Source: Angelobacter sp036557225
Lineage (GTDB): Bacteria; Acidobacteriota; Terriglobia; Terriglobales; Acidobacteriaceae
DNA length: 64,000 bases
Direction of reading: 5' to 3'
Assembly: GCA_036557225.1 (NCBI GenBank)
Contig: DATBHX010000047.1
Coordinates: forward strand, 1 to 64,000
Within the stretch, counting starts at the first letter, position 1. Every line of letters starts with the position of its first letter. The notes beneath the pieces were generated by a model. It worked only from the letters and a program-made list of their open reading frames with translations. It was not told the origin of the DNA and did no database searches. Positions 14,943 through 23,335 of this stretch are shown here, one piece after another. The position numbers were made by a program, and so were the translations under genes.

Positions 14943-16532
14943 TTGGGCCAGGACCCGCAACAGGAACTTAAAGACCTAACCACCGTACACAGTTTTTATC
15001 TTGGGTTGTTGCAAAACAACCTGGGTCATAGTGTGCCGGTTCCTGCGGAGATCAGCAACGTCACAGCCACGCCTGAGAATACTGCTGCGCTGATTCAAAA
15101 CTTCAAGCTGTGGCTTGATGTGCTGGATCTGGCGCTCACGCCGCCGCTGGTTCGCGACGCTCTGAAAACCATTCCCGGATTTGAAACTTCTCACGCTCTA
15201 CTCCGCTACTTTTCCACCAAGGGTTCGCAGCGCGCCGGCGATCGCGACAAGACCGACTGCATTATCACTTATCTCTTTCGCAATGCATCGCAGGAAGCGG
15301 GAGTTGTCGCCTGGCAGCGGCCGGAAGTAGACAGCTCGTATGCGTTCATTTCGCAGGCGTCGCTGGCGTTTGAAGGCTCACTTTATCGCGCGCTGGGCGA
15401 TGTGCCATGCGAATCCATGCCGCCGGAGCACGTTACCCTGCTGCAGGAGTTTGAATATCTTTATCAGGAGCTGGAAGAGTTCCGGCACTTTGATCAGATC
15501 ATCGATTCAGGGATCGTGCAGCGCGTGCGCGAGCTGAAGCAGTCCCTGGGAAAATCGTTTTATCATCCCGATTCGCTGGCCAACCTGGCCGTGTGGAACG
15601 ACGTCTTTGGACGCAAGTTCGATGAGCTCTTCCATGACGCGGCCATCCAGATCAAGACTTACGCGGAAACCGTGCAGCGCGAAGGCGGCAGCATTCTCTC
15701 ACGCGTGGAAGGCGACATCACGATCCAGAACCTGAGCGAGGTTGAGACCACGCAGCTTCTTGCCGAAGATTACCAGTTCGCGCAGGACGAGTTCCGCAAA
15801 GTCTCCAAATACAAAAAAGCTGTCGACAACAAGAAGCCGGTGCGCCTGACGCCGACCCCACGCCCGACGGGGCCTCCGCCAGAAGCTCCGCCGCCTCCGC
15901 CCGTGCCGAGGCCAACCATCCCAACACAGATTTCTACGAATGTTCCTCCTCCTCCGCCGCCGGCGCCGGCAGCTGCACCAAGACCGCAAGCAGTCTCAGC
16001 GCAAACGGTCAAAGCAGAAGTGCTTGCCGTTGCGCCCTCGCAGGCGGTCCAGAACGCCGTGCAGGAAGGCAAGATCCACAGCGCGCGCCAGGCCATCAAG
16101 GAACACGTGCGCGGTTCCGATCCGAAATATGCGGGTATCTTCCCGGTCAAGAATTCCAAGATCAGTCTGTCCCCGGCGGAAATTGAAGCGTTTAAAGCAG
16201 AATACGAAGGCGAGAAGAGTTTTCGCGCCGACTACGCGAATATCCTCATGACCATTGTGGCTTATCTCTCCCGCATGGTGGTTGAGGTGGATGAATACAA
16301 CCAGAAAGCCAGCTCCGCCTATCTTTGGAAGCCGCATGCCGATGCCCTGGGTTATCTGGTGAGCACTCTGGAGCGCCTGAGCATGGAGGCCGAACAGGTG
16401 ATGGCAGTGGCACGCGCGCGTGGCCTGGCGGAAAAAGCCGGTGCGCTCTCTACTTCGCTCGATAGGCTACGCGAATACGCCAAGACGGTCTCGCAGACTT
16501 TGCAGTCAGGCGCCCATAGTCCGCAGGGGTGA
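14943..16532 (+). CDS. Hypothetical protein with proline-rich hinge
   Basis: This 529-residue protein has its TTG start at 14943 supported by AGGAG six bases upstream. It has no signal peptide and no membrane helix, so it is probably cytosolic. Residues 1-295 are alpha-helical by pattern. Residues 301-350 form a Pro/Ala-rich linker with two polyproline runs (APPPPPVP, VPPPPPPAP). Residues 351-529 are again helical with charged amphipathic stretches. The Lys-rich stretch (SKYKKAVDNKKP) before the linker stands out. No enzymatic motif is seen. The two-lobed shape with a flexible hinge suggests a scaffolding or partner-binding role, which is inference only. It converges with a small minus-strand gene 21 bases away. 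Confidence 0.8.
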   Translation: MGQDPQQELKDLTTVHSFYLGLLQNNLGHSVPVPAEISNVTATPENTAALIQNFKLWLDVLDLALTPPLVRDALKTIPGFETSHALLRYFSTKGSQRAGDRDKTDCIITYLFRNASQEAGVVAWQRPEVDSSYAFISQASLAFEGSLYRALGDVPCESMPPEHVTLLQEFEYLYQELEEFRHFDQIIDSGIVQRVRELKQSLGKSFYHPDSLANLAVWNDVFGRKFDELFHDAAIQIKTYAETVQREGGSILSRVEGDITIQNLSEVETTQLLAEDYQFAQDEFRKVSKYKKAVDNKKPVRLTPTPRPTGPPPEAPPPPPVPRPTIPTQISTNVPPPPPPAPAAAPRPQAVSAQTVKAEVLAVAPSQAVQNAVQEGKIHSARQAIKEHVRGSDPKYAGIFPVKNSKISLSPAEIEAFKAEYEGEKSFRADYANILMTIVAYLSRMVVEVDEYNQKASSAYLWKPHADALGYLVSTLERLSMEAEQVMAVARARGLAEKAGALSTSLDRLREYAKTVSQTLQSGAHSPQG

Positions 16533-16553
16533 TCAACCCATCGGCAGCGAACG

Positions 16554-16823
16554 CTAGGCTTCTTCTCTTTTGTATTTCACGCCGGAATAAGGTTCGGTCT
16601 TGCCGGTTTGATGCGCGCTGGCCGCCGCAGCTTTCTTCTTCTTCATTGACGGTTTTTTGGTTCCCAAAGCAATATCCGCCAGTTCCAGAAAACGGCTGCT
16701 GTTCGGCGGTCCTCCAGGGCGGTTTTCCCAGGCGCGTTCGCCGGCAGGCCCTTTGAGGCTATATCGTGGCGCGATCCAAAGATCTTTGGAAATCTTGGGG
16801 TCTTCTTCATTCTTGCGAGGCAT
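16554..16823 (-). CDS. Small basic hypothetical protein
   Basis: This 89-residue hydrophilic protein begins MPRKNEEDPKIS and is rich in Lys, Pro and Ala, with a polybasic patch (KKPSMKKKKAAAA). Tryptophans and glycines are clustered (WIAPRYSLKGP, AWENRPGGPP), which is unusual for a chance frame. No ribosome-binding site precedes the ATG at 16823 and no domain is recognised. It is convergent with the proline-rich protein gene. It could be a nucleic-acid-binding small protein, but that is only suggested by charge. Confidence 0.5.
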   Translation of the reverse strand: MPRKNEEDPKISKDLWIAPRYSLKGPAGERAWENRPGGPPNSSRFLELADIALGTKKPSMKKKKAAAASAHQTGKTEPYSGVKYKREEA

Positions 16824-16900
16824 GAGTGTGAGCAAATTATGTCGTATTTATTCGGTGTTTTCAACCGGAATTGCTGAATTTTGGGTAAAAATTGCGGGTT

Positions 16901-17314
16901 TTAGGCGGCTATCGTCGTATAGGCCCTCGCCGATCTACTGCAGAGCAGGCCGACAAAGCAAAGGGAGATAATTGCACCAGAAATGGTGCGACCGGGGTCG
17001 TGGATCAGGAAATAACTGGTTACGTTGCCCGCGACATCAACCGAAAACAAGATAACCGCAAACCACCATGCCCACTTTCGACCGCAAAGCAGCCCACGGG
17101 CAGCCAGAAACGTTCCACATCCAAGCGCTAACAGGAACAGGCTGGAAACGCGTCCGATGGAATGAAAGAGCGCCGCTCCAGATGGGTTAAGGTCCCACAA
17201 CCGGTTGAGCAGCGGATTCGGGAACAGCAGTGAAAAGCCAACCACTGCGGCGATTGCTGTGGCCAGAAAAAGGAATACAGCCACTATCGTGATGGCGGCA
17301 GGGCGGGTTGACAC
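16901..17314 (-). CDS. Four-helix integral membrane protein
   Basis: This 137-residue protein has four predicted transmembrane helices (about residues 7-30, 50-72, 80-102 and 108-126). The start is GTG at 17314, with no clear ribosome-binding site. There are no conserved polar motifs apart from a positively charged end (SRSARAYTT). No family is recognised; it may be a small DUF-type membrane protein. Divergent from the M28 peptidase gene. Confidence 0.6.
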   Translation of the reverse strand: MSTRPAAITIVAVFLFLATAIAAVVGFSLLFPNPLLNRLWDLNPSGAALFHSIGRVSSLFLLALGCGTFLAARGLLCGRKWAWWFAVILFSVDVAGNVTSYFLIHDPGRTISGAIISLCFVGLLCSRSARAYTTIAA

Positions 17315-17453
17315 GCACCAATTATTTCATGCAGCCCTGTTCCTGATTGGCCCGCGAGGTTCTGCCGTGCTCAAAACAGCATAAAGCTTGCGCGCGATGA
17401 TAATATTTTGCACATTCGAATCGCCCCTTTTTATGAGGAGCTACCAGCCTGTT

Positions 17454-19202
17454 ATGAAAAAGTCTCTCTCCCTGCTGGCTTTGATTGCTGCCTTCACTGT
17501 TCTCTTCACTCTCGCCGCCTATTCGTTGCAACAGACATCGGCCGCGTCTTCAACTTCAATGGCCGGATCAACAGCGCTGGCCGGACTGACATCGCAATCG
17601 CTGGCTGGCAGCGACGCCAACAGCAACGTGACTGACGGCTCTGCCGCGGCAGCTGGAGAAGCACATCTCGACGGCAAGAACTGGTGGAATTACGTGAAGA
17701 TCCTGGCGGCGGATGACATGGAAGGCCGCGAAACCGGCAGTCCTGGTCTGCGCAAGGCCCAGGAATACGTAGTGGAGCAGCTCAAGCACGCGGGGCTGGA
17801 GCCTGCAGGAGCAAAAGGCTATTACCAGCCGGTACAGTTTGTCTCGCGCCAGATTGTCGAGAAGGATTCAAGCCTCACGCTGGTACGAAACGGAGAGGTG
17901 GAACCTCTAGTCCTGGGCGAGGACGCAATCTTCAGCACACGGGTGGACCTGGCGCCGTCACTCGATGCTCCGCTGGCCTTCGCCGGCTACGGGCTCACAG
18001 TTCCTGAGAAGGGCTATGACGATCTGGCTGGTCTTGATCTACGCGGCAAAGTTGCTGTGGTTTTCTCCGGCGCTCCGGCGGAGATCCCCGGTGCGCTGGC
18101 TTCGCACTATCAATCGGCCGGCGAACGATGGAAGACAATGTACAAAGCCGGCGCGGTGGGAATCATCAGCATCCCCAATCCCGAGTTCATGGACATTCCC
18201 TGGTCGCGAATATCGGCCAACCGCGCCCATCCCAACATGGCGCTGAAGGACCAGGAATTTGACGAGACATCAGGCCAGCAGCTGGCTGCGATCTTTAACC
18301 CAGCGCACGCTGACAAACTTTTTGAAGGCTCCGGGCACACATTGCCGGAGATTTTGCAGCTGCTCAAAGACCGCAAACAGTTGCCGCGCTTTCCTCTTGC
18401 GGTAAGCATCAGGTCGCGTGCCGCGGTCAACAAAAAGGACGTAGAATCGGCCAATCTGGTGGCGCAGCTGACCGGCAGCGATCCCAAACTCAAAAACGAA
18501 TACGTGGTTCTCTCCGCGCACCTCGATCATCTCGGAATAGGCGAGCCCATCAACGGCGACCGCATCTACAACGGCGCAATGGACAATGCTTCCGGCAGCG
18601 CCGTGCTTCTGGACGTTCTGGCCTCATTGAAGAAATCTTCGCGGAGACCAAAGCGCTCACTGCTGTTTGTCTTTGTTACCGGTGAGGAAAAGGGATTGCT
18701 GGGATCGCGCTACTTTACCGCGCATCCCACAGTGAAGCCGGGATCGATGATCGCCAATATCAACATCGATATGTTTTTGCCGATTGTGCCGCTGAAGGTG
18801 CTCACGGTGTATGGCTTGGCTGAGTCCGACCTGGGCGATTCCGTGCGTGAAGTGGCGCAATCACTCGGCGTGCAGGTACAGCCTGATCCGGAGCCGCAGA
18901 GAAATTCTTTTATCCGCAGCGACCAATACAACTTTATCCGGCATGGCATACCGGCGTTGGCCATGAAGGTTGGGTTCGAGCCTGGATCGCCGGAACAGGA
19001 AACGTTCAAGAACTGGCTCACGCAGCGATATCATGCACCATCGGATGACACGAACCAGCCTGTGGACCTGGCGGCGGCAGGCAAGTATGAAGAGATCATT
19101 CGCGCGCTGCTGGTGAGAACAGCGGATGATCTAAAACGTCCACAATGGAAGGCTGACAGCTTCTTCCGGCGCTATGCGCCGATGGCTTCCGGCAGCTACT
19201 GA
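17454..19202 (+). CDS. Secreted M28-family aminopeptidase with PA domain
   Basis: A 582-residue zinc peptidase. The start at ATG 17454 gives a standard signal peptide (KKSLSLLALIAAF, cleavage near TSAAS); an in-frame ATG at 17433 is possible. A protease-associated domain occupies roughly residues 180-300. The M28 core begins with SAHLDHLG (H356, D358) and continues with AMDNASGSA and TGEEKGLLGS, which supply further metal ligands and the general base. The last metal-ligand motif, usually SDH, reads SDQ (Q491), so the usual histidine is Gln. Members with this change are plausible but may bind zinc differently. It likely trims N-termini of peptides outside the cytoplasm, which fits the protease-rich neighbourhood. 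Confidence 0.9.
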   Translation: MKKSLSLLALIAAFTVLFTLAAYSLQQTSAASSTSMAGSTALAGLTSQSLAGSDANSNVTDGSAAAAGEAHLDGKNWWNYVKILAADDMEGRETGSPGLRKAQEYVVEQLKHAGLEPAGAKGYYQPVQFVSRQIVEKDSSLTLVRNGEVEPLVLGEDAIFSTRVDLAPSLDAPLAFAGYGLTVPEKGYDDLAGLDLRGKVAVVFSGAPAEIPGALASHYQSAGERWKTMYKAGAVGIISIPNPEFMDIPWSRISANRAHPNMALKDQEFDETSGQQLAAIFNPAHADKLFEGSGHTLPEILQLLKDRKQLPRFPLAVSIRSRAAVNKKDVESANLVAQLTGSDPKLKNEYVVLSAHLDHLGIGEPINGDRIYNGAMDNASGSAVLLDVLASLKKSSRRPKRSLLFVFVTGEEKGLLGSRYFTAHPTVKPGSMIANINIDMFLPIVPLKVLTVYGLAESDLGDSVREVAQSLGVQVQPDPEPQRNSFIRSDQYNFIRHGIPALAMKVGFEPGSPEQETFKNWLTQRYHAPSDDTNQPVDLAAAGKYEEIIRALLVRTADDLKRPQWKADSFFRRYAPMASGSY

Positions 19203-19214
19203 TTTCGAGCTGAC

Positions 19215-19244
19215 AAAAACAGCCCTGCCGCAAATCAGGGCTGT
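19215..19244 (-). terminator. Rho-independent terminator ending the ABC-ECF-CHAT-subtilase gene row
   Basis: On the minus strand a perfect 9-bp stem ACAGCCCTG/CAGGGCTGT (8-base loop) is followed by five T. It is 33 bases beyond the stop of the last subtilase gene. It is in the converging spacer and on the plus strand has no T run. Confidence 0.85.
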
Positions 19245-19276
19245 CGAGCAGGCTCATCCAATATTTGCGATCCAGC

Positions 19277-20659
19277 TTAGTGAGCGGACGGGCCCCCGGA
19301 AGAGCTCCCGCTGGTACCGCTATTATTGGAGGTCGTACAAACATTGCCGATCCCGATGCTGGATAGCGCCTGGCAAAGATCGGCGCGCCCGTGGCCCATC
19401 TGCGGGACCGAGGCGCCCCGGGAAATGGCGTTGGCAACGTCTCCGGGATGATAGGTCGGCCGGGCCTCGAGAACCAACGCGGCTTCGCCGGCGATCAACG
19501 GCGCGCTGAATGACGTTCCCCATCCTGCCGCATAATTCCCGCCAGGATAAGTAGTAACAATCCCTTCGCCCGGCGCCGCGATAAACACCGCATTGGTGCC
19601 GAAATTGGTGAATGAGCTTTTTGCGTCGTTATTGCTGGTGGAACCCACGCCGATCACAAGGTTATAGGCTGCCGGATACACCAGCATTTGCTGCCCGTCA
19701 TTTCCAGAGGCTGCCACAATGACCACGTTCTTGCTGAGCGCGTATTGAATCGCGGCCGCCAACGATGGCGAATTCTGCGTGATCTCAAAGCTCATGCTGA
19801 TGACGTCGGCGCCATGGTCCGCGGCAAAGTAGATGGCGCGCACAATGTTGAAGAGGTCAGAGCTGCCATCGCCCGCGAAGGCCTTGAGCGGCATGATCCT
19901 GGCATTCGGAGCAAACAGATGCACGATCCCTGCGGTCATGGTGCCATGACCAAAAGCGCTGGGCGGACCATCCAGAATGCCTGTGGTTGACTGGGTCAGA
20001 ATGGCGACCGTAAACGCGTTCAGCTGGACCAGGTTCTGGCCATCAAGAATGCCGGTAGTCGACTGCGTCAGGGCCGCTGCGGTCGCGGGATCAAGATCAT
20101 TCAGTTCGGAAGGGCTGGCGGACTCATTGACGAAGTTATAACCGGGAACCAGGACCGGGCTGAGAGCCGGATGCGTGAGATCAACCCCGGTATCAATCAA
20201 AGCAACGGTAACGCCATTTCCTGTGAGGTTGACTCCGGTTTGCGCGTCGATCTGACGCGTGATGCCTGTAGCTGGCTGCCGCACGTAGTTGCTGGGAACT
20301 TTCGCGCCGAAATAATTCACTACGCTGCGCCCCGGCAGACCGTCAAGAATGCCGGTGGTGGACTGCGTCAGGCTGGCGATGGTGGCGCCGGAAAGCTCAG
20401 GAACACCGAGGGAGCGGTCAGACTCAAAGCTCAATACGTCGGGATCACTGGCGATGGTTGTGTCCACCGAAAACGTTGAAACCAGCGTGACTCCGCGTTG
20501 AGAGAGTTGCGTGATTTGCGTGAGGCCATGGCGGCCGCAGACGTCCCGCGTTTTGCTGGGCGAGGTCACCAGAACAAACTTGTTCTGGGCTGGTAGCGAT
20601 ACACTCGTCAACAAAAGAAGGCCACACAAAAAACGTGCAAGCACCCTGAAATGTGCCAT
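19277..20659 (-). CDS. Secreted subtilisin-like (S8) peptidase with QSTTGILD repeats, copy 1
   Basis: This 460-residue protein has a signal peptide (cleavage near LPAQ, residue 25) and a propeptide-like region (26-90). The S8 catalytic domain has D156 (ALIDTGVD), H238 (FGHGTMTAG), oxyanion N320 (AASGND) and S383 (GTSFSAP). The Asp-His gap is 82 residues, against about 32 in subtilisin, because of a repeat-bearing insert. Three perfect QSTTGILD octapeptides lie at 99-106, 199-206 and 223-230. A Ser/Gly-rich tail ends SGGPSAH. It is the last gene of the row, 392 bases after copy 2, and closed by a terminator. It probably acts in the periplasm or outside. Complete triad, so likely active. Confidence 0.92.
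   Translation of the reverse strand: MAHFRVLARFLCGLLLLTSVSLPAQNKFVLVTSPSKTRDVCGRHGLTQITQLSQRGVTLVSTFSVDTTIASDPDVLSFESDRSLGVPELSGATIASLTQSTTGILDGLPGRSVVNYFGAKVPSNYVRQPATGITRQIDAQTGVNLTGNGVTVALIDTGVDLTHPALSPVLVPGYNFVNESASPSELNDLDPATAAALTQSTTGILDGQNLVQLNAFTVAILTQSTTGILDGPPSAFGHGTMTAGIVHLFAPNARIMPLKAFAGDGSSDLFNIVRAIYFAADHGADVISMSFEITQNSPSLAAAIQYALSKNVVIVAASGNDGQQMLVYPAAYNLVIGVGSTSNNDAKSSFTNFGTNAVFIAAPGEGIVTTYPGGNYAAGWGTSFSAPLIAGEAALVLEARPTYHPGDVANAISRGASVPQMGHGRADLCQALSSIGIGNVCTTSNNSGTSGSSSGGPSAH
19970..20365 (-). repeat. Three QSTTGILD-coding units in subtilase copy 1
   Basis: The units lie at 20342-20365, 20042-20065 and 19970-19993, each encoding exactly QSTTGILD. Codons differ between units (for example ACC ACC versus ACT ACC, GAC versus GAT), so the peptide and not the DNA is conserved. 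The last two units are 24 codons apart and share flanking residues (AL/IL-T before, G after). Confidence 0.9.
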
Positions 20660-21051
20660 TTCTAACTTGGTCCCCCTTGCATCCCACCCGATGGAACGAG
20701 AGGGCTCCCTTCGGCTGTATTCCGTCGAACGGGTCGAGTATAGCCAGAGTGGAAATTACCAGTGAAAGTTTAATTTTTGTTTCCAGCCGTTGAGCCATCT
20801 CCTATAAGCGTATAAAAAGAGAAAAAGCATCACACGGCCTGTGCGGCAGGATCAGCTGTAAACAAATGATTTAAAAGTAAGTATTCGTCTTGCGCGGCGA
20901 GCAAAAAACAGCCTTCGGCCCACGCAAGCCTACAATTCTGGATCGCTGAATCCCGCGCCAAAAAGCAACGGAAATACGCAAAAGACTGCATAAATCTATT
21001 AGATTTGCTAATAAATTTTTGCTGATCGTTGAAATAGCGGGAAATTCGAGA
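20660..21051. other. Intergenic region between the two subtilase genes
   Basis: These 392 bases are AT-richer than their surroundings and hold the second copy of the 17-bp repeat (20886-20902). A TATA-rich stretch about 20808-20818 could be a promoter for copy 1, but no -35/-10 pair is convincing. A 117-residue frame starting at 20798 runs out of phase into copy 1 and is not credible. No terminator is seen, so read-through from upstream remains possible. Confidence 0.45.
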
Positions 21052-22503
21052 CTACGGGTGGCTTGGCCCGCCGCTGGTGCTTCCGCTGGTGGAGTTTGTG
21101 GTGGTCGAACTGCTGCCGGAAGTGCTTCCCGAGGTGCTACTTGTGCTGGAACTTGAGCCGCCGCTGTTAACCAGGTTTGTTAATGACGCAAAGAGATCGA
21201 TGCGTCCATAGCCCATATCGCTGATTTGTTTGGTCTTGGACAGCCAATTGGTAATGTCGCCCGGCCTTGATAAAGGGCGAGCCTGCAGAACCAGCGTAGC
21301 GGCGCCTGAGAGCATCGGAGCGCTGAAAGAGGTCCCCCAACCCGCTGCGTAGTTGCCGCCAGGATAGGTCGTGATTACTCCCTCGCCCGGCGCGGCGAAA
21401 GTGACAACGCCTGAGCCGAAGTTGGAGAAGTTGCTCTTGGTGTCACTACTGGTGCTGGAGCCGATGCCCTGGACTCCGCCGTAGCTGGCGGGATAGACCA
21501 GGGTCTTCAAGCCATCATTGCCCGACGCAGCCACCAGAATCACATTTTTGCTGAGAGCATACTGAACCGCAGCCTGTAACCCGGGGGAGGGCTGGCTAAT
21601 GCTGAAGCTCATGCTGATCACGCTGGCGCCATTGTCGGCCGCGTAGTAGATGGCGCGGATGATATCAGAGAGGTCTGAAGATCCATCGGCGTGGAATGCC
21701 TTCAACGGCATGATCTTTGCCGTAGGCGCGATCAGGTGGACAATCCCAGCCACCATGGTGCCGTGCCCAAATTCACTGAGGGTGGAATCCAGAATTCCCG
21801 TGGTCGATTGATCCAGGATCCCTGTTGTAGATTGCGACAATATCGCCACAGCCGCCGCATTCAGGACCAGGGTGTTCTGCGCGTCGAGAATGCCGGTGGT
21901 CGATTGCTGCAGCGCAGCAGCCATGGCTGGATTGAGGTCAGCCAGCTCTGATGCGCCTGGCGTGTCGCGGGTAAAGTCGTAGCCTGGAACCAAAACTCCG
22001 GTAAGGGCTGGGTGATTAATATCAGCGCCGGTATCGATAATGGCCACGACGCCAGTACCGGTCAAATTCGTTGCCGTACGAGCGTCGCCCAGACGAATAA
22101 TGCTCGTGGCCGTCTGTGTGGTGTAGTTGCTGGGAACGGTGCTTCCGAAGAAGTTAACCAGCGTGCGCCCGACCAGAGAATCAAGAATTCCTGTGGTGGA
22201 TTGCGTCAGCGTCGCCTGGGTTGCGCCGTTCAACTCCGGCAGGCTCAGATTCTGTTGCGGCTCGAAACTGACAACCTTGAGATCAGATTCAACTTCTGTC
22301 TCTACTCCGGTCACGTTGGCCGAAGGAGAAGTGACCAGCATCACGCAGTTGGTGCCGTCAAAAAGTTCTTTGACTACAGTAAGGCCATGGCTGTCGACCA
22401 CCGATTGAACATTGCTGGGAGAAGCCGTGAGGATGTAGCTGCTCTGCGCTGCCAGCGGCAGGGCGGTCAACAGAGCTACGAACAGTAATGTGCGTTTCCT
22501 CAT
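21052..22503 (-). CDS. Secreted subtilisin-like (S8) peptidase with QSTTGILD repeats, copy 2
   Basis: A 483-residue paralogue of the preceding protein. The signal peptide is MRKRTLLFVALLTALPLAAQ and an I9-like propeptide region spans about 21-90. The catalytic residues are D157 (IIDTGAD), H247 (FGHGTMVAG), N329 (AASGND) and S392 (GTSFSAP). Four perfect QSTTGILD units lie at 101-108, 200-207, 224-231 and 232-239, the last two in direct tandem just before the His motif. The C-terminal 40 residues are an almost pure Ser/Thr/Gly tail ending SGGPSHP, like copy 1. It starts 34 bases after the zinc-finger gene, so co-transcription is likely. Confidence 0.92.
   Translation of the reverse strand: MRKRTLLFVALLTALPLAAQSSYILTASPSNVQSVVDSHGLTVVKELFDGTNCVMLVTSPSANVTGVETEVESDLKVVSFEPQQNLSLPELNGATQATLTQSTTGILDSLVGRTLVNFFGSTVPSNYTTQTATSIIRLGDARTATNLTGTGVVAIIDTGADINHPALTGVLVPGYDFTRDTPGASELADLNPAMAAALQQSTTGILDAQNTLVLNAAAVAILSQSTTGILDQSTTGILDSTLSEFGHGTMVAGIVHLIAPTAKIMPLKAFHADGSSDLSDIIRAIYYAADNGASVISMSFSISQPSPGLQAAVQYALSKNVILVAASGNDGLKTLVYPASYGGVQGIGSSTSSDTKSNFSNFGSGVVTFAAPGEGVITTYPGGNYAAGWGTSFSAPMLSGAATLVLQARPLSRPGDITNWLSKTKQISDMGYGRIDLFASLTNLVNSGGSSSSTSSTSGSTSGSSSTTTNSTSGSTSGGPSHP
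21787..22203 (-). repeat. Four QSTTGILD-coding units in subtilase copy 2
   Basis: The units lie at 22180-22203, 21883-21906 and a tandem pair at 21787-21834. All encode QSTTGILD without a change, but with different synonymous codons, even between the two tandem units. Positions relative to the catalytic motifs match those in copy 1, except that the third unit is doubled. Confidence 0.9.
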
Positions 22504-22537
22504 CGTCGGGTTCCATTGCGTATTAAGATTGACGAAG

Positions 22538-23170
22538 CTAAAGCTGCGGCGCTTTCCCTAACACCACTTCCAGTTCCTGGCCTCTGGCCTCGAGCGGCAC
22601 CAGCAAACGCAAATCGCTTTCCGGAACGTACTCCAGCTGAAACTCTCCGAAGGTGTTGCTGATGGAGCGAGTCAGCTCGCGATCTCCAGCTACAAGAATT
22701 ACGGGTACATTGGCCAGGTTTTCTTCCGGCGCTTTCTGGTTGGCGATCTGACCAACCAGCACCATGCTGGCCGAGCCTTTTTCGTGCTCAAAACGAAGAT
22801 CTACTGAATAGTCGCCGGCGTGAAACAGCACCTGGCGATTGATCTGATGTGTGCCTCTGACTCCAACCGGTTGTGGATCATTCAAGCTGTCATAAACCAG
22901 GTTTCCCAACAGGCGTTGCAGCGCGCTGCGACGCGGCGCATGCGCCAGCCCGACCAGCGCTTTTACCTGCAACTCCGCTACCCGCGGGATTTCAAATTTA
23001 GCTTCGCGCTGGCAGATGCCGGCGAATCGTGCAAGGACAGCCTGTACTTTCTCACACTTGGAGCACCCAAACCGTAGATGGGCCAGCATTTGTTCTCGCT
23101 GCTCTGCGGAGACTACATTGCGTACGTAATCTGCCCACTCAGTAATGTCGAAATGGCGCGCTTGAGTCAT
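22538..23170 (-). CDS. Putative zinc-finger regulatory protein (anti-sigma-like N-terminus)
   Basis: This 210-residue protein begins with a helical segment holding HLRFGCSKC (H-x4-C-x2-C), similar to the zinc-binding motif of ZAS-type anti-sigma factors. There is no transmembrane helix, unlike most anti-sigma factors. The C-terminal 100 residues look beta-rich. VPVILVAGDRELTRSISNTFGEFQLEYVP resembles a carboxypeptidase-regulatory-like (Ig-like) unit in which a fresh-text loop is followed by a GEF strand. It lies between the CHAT protein and subtilase genes, in a row that includes an ECF sigma gene. An anti-sigma or CHAT-partner role is inferred from context. A 165-base spacer with an 8-bp hairpin (23214-23244) precedes it. 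Confidence 0.75.
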   Translation of the reverse strand: MTQARHFDITEWADYVRNVVSAEQREQMLAHLRFGCSKCEKVQAVLARFAGICQREAKFEIPRVAELQVKALVGLAHAPRRSALQRLLGNLVYDSLNDPQPVGVRGTHQINRQVLFHAGDYSVDLRFEHEKGSASMVLVGQIANQKAPEENLANVPVILVAGDRELTRSISNTFGEFQLEYVPESDLRLLVPLEARGQELEVVLGKAPQL

Positions 23171-23335
23171 ATTTGGACTTTTTCTTCGGTCACAAAGCTT
23201 ACAAATTTATGAAGGGGAATACGGCTTCCGGGTCCATATTCCCCCTTTAGCAGTCGACGGATGAGCCTGCTTCTGGTTCATAAGAGTCCCTCAGAACCCC
23301 AAAAATATACCCTCGGGAAGATTTTTCGGGCATTA

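Noticed and set aside
20445..20798. 117-residue frame beginning just before subtilase copy 1
   Set aside because: AGGAG directly touches its ATG, leaving no spacing, and most of the frame overlaps the subtilase gene out of phase; the N-terminus looks like nothing known.
19970..22203. Recent DNA-level duplication of the QSTTGILD repeats
   Set aside because: Codon usage differs from unit to unit, which argues for old repeats kept by selection on the peptide rather than recent slippage.
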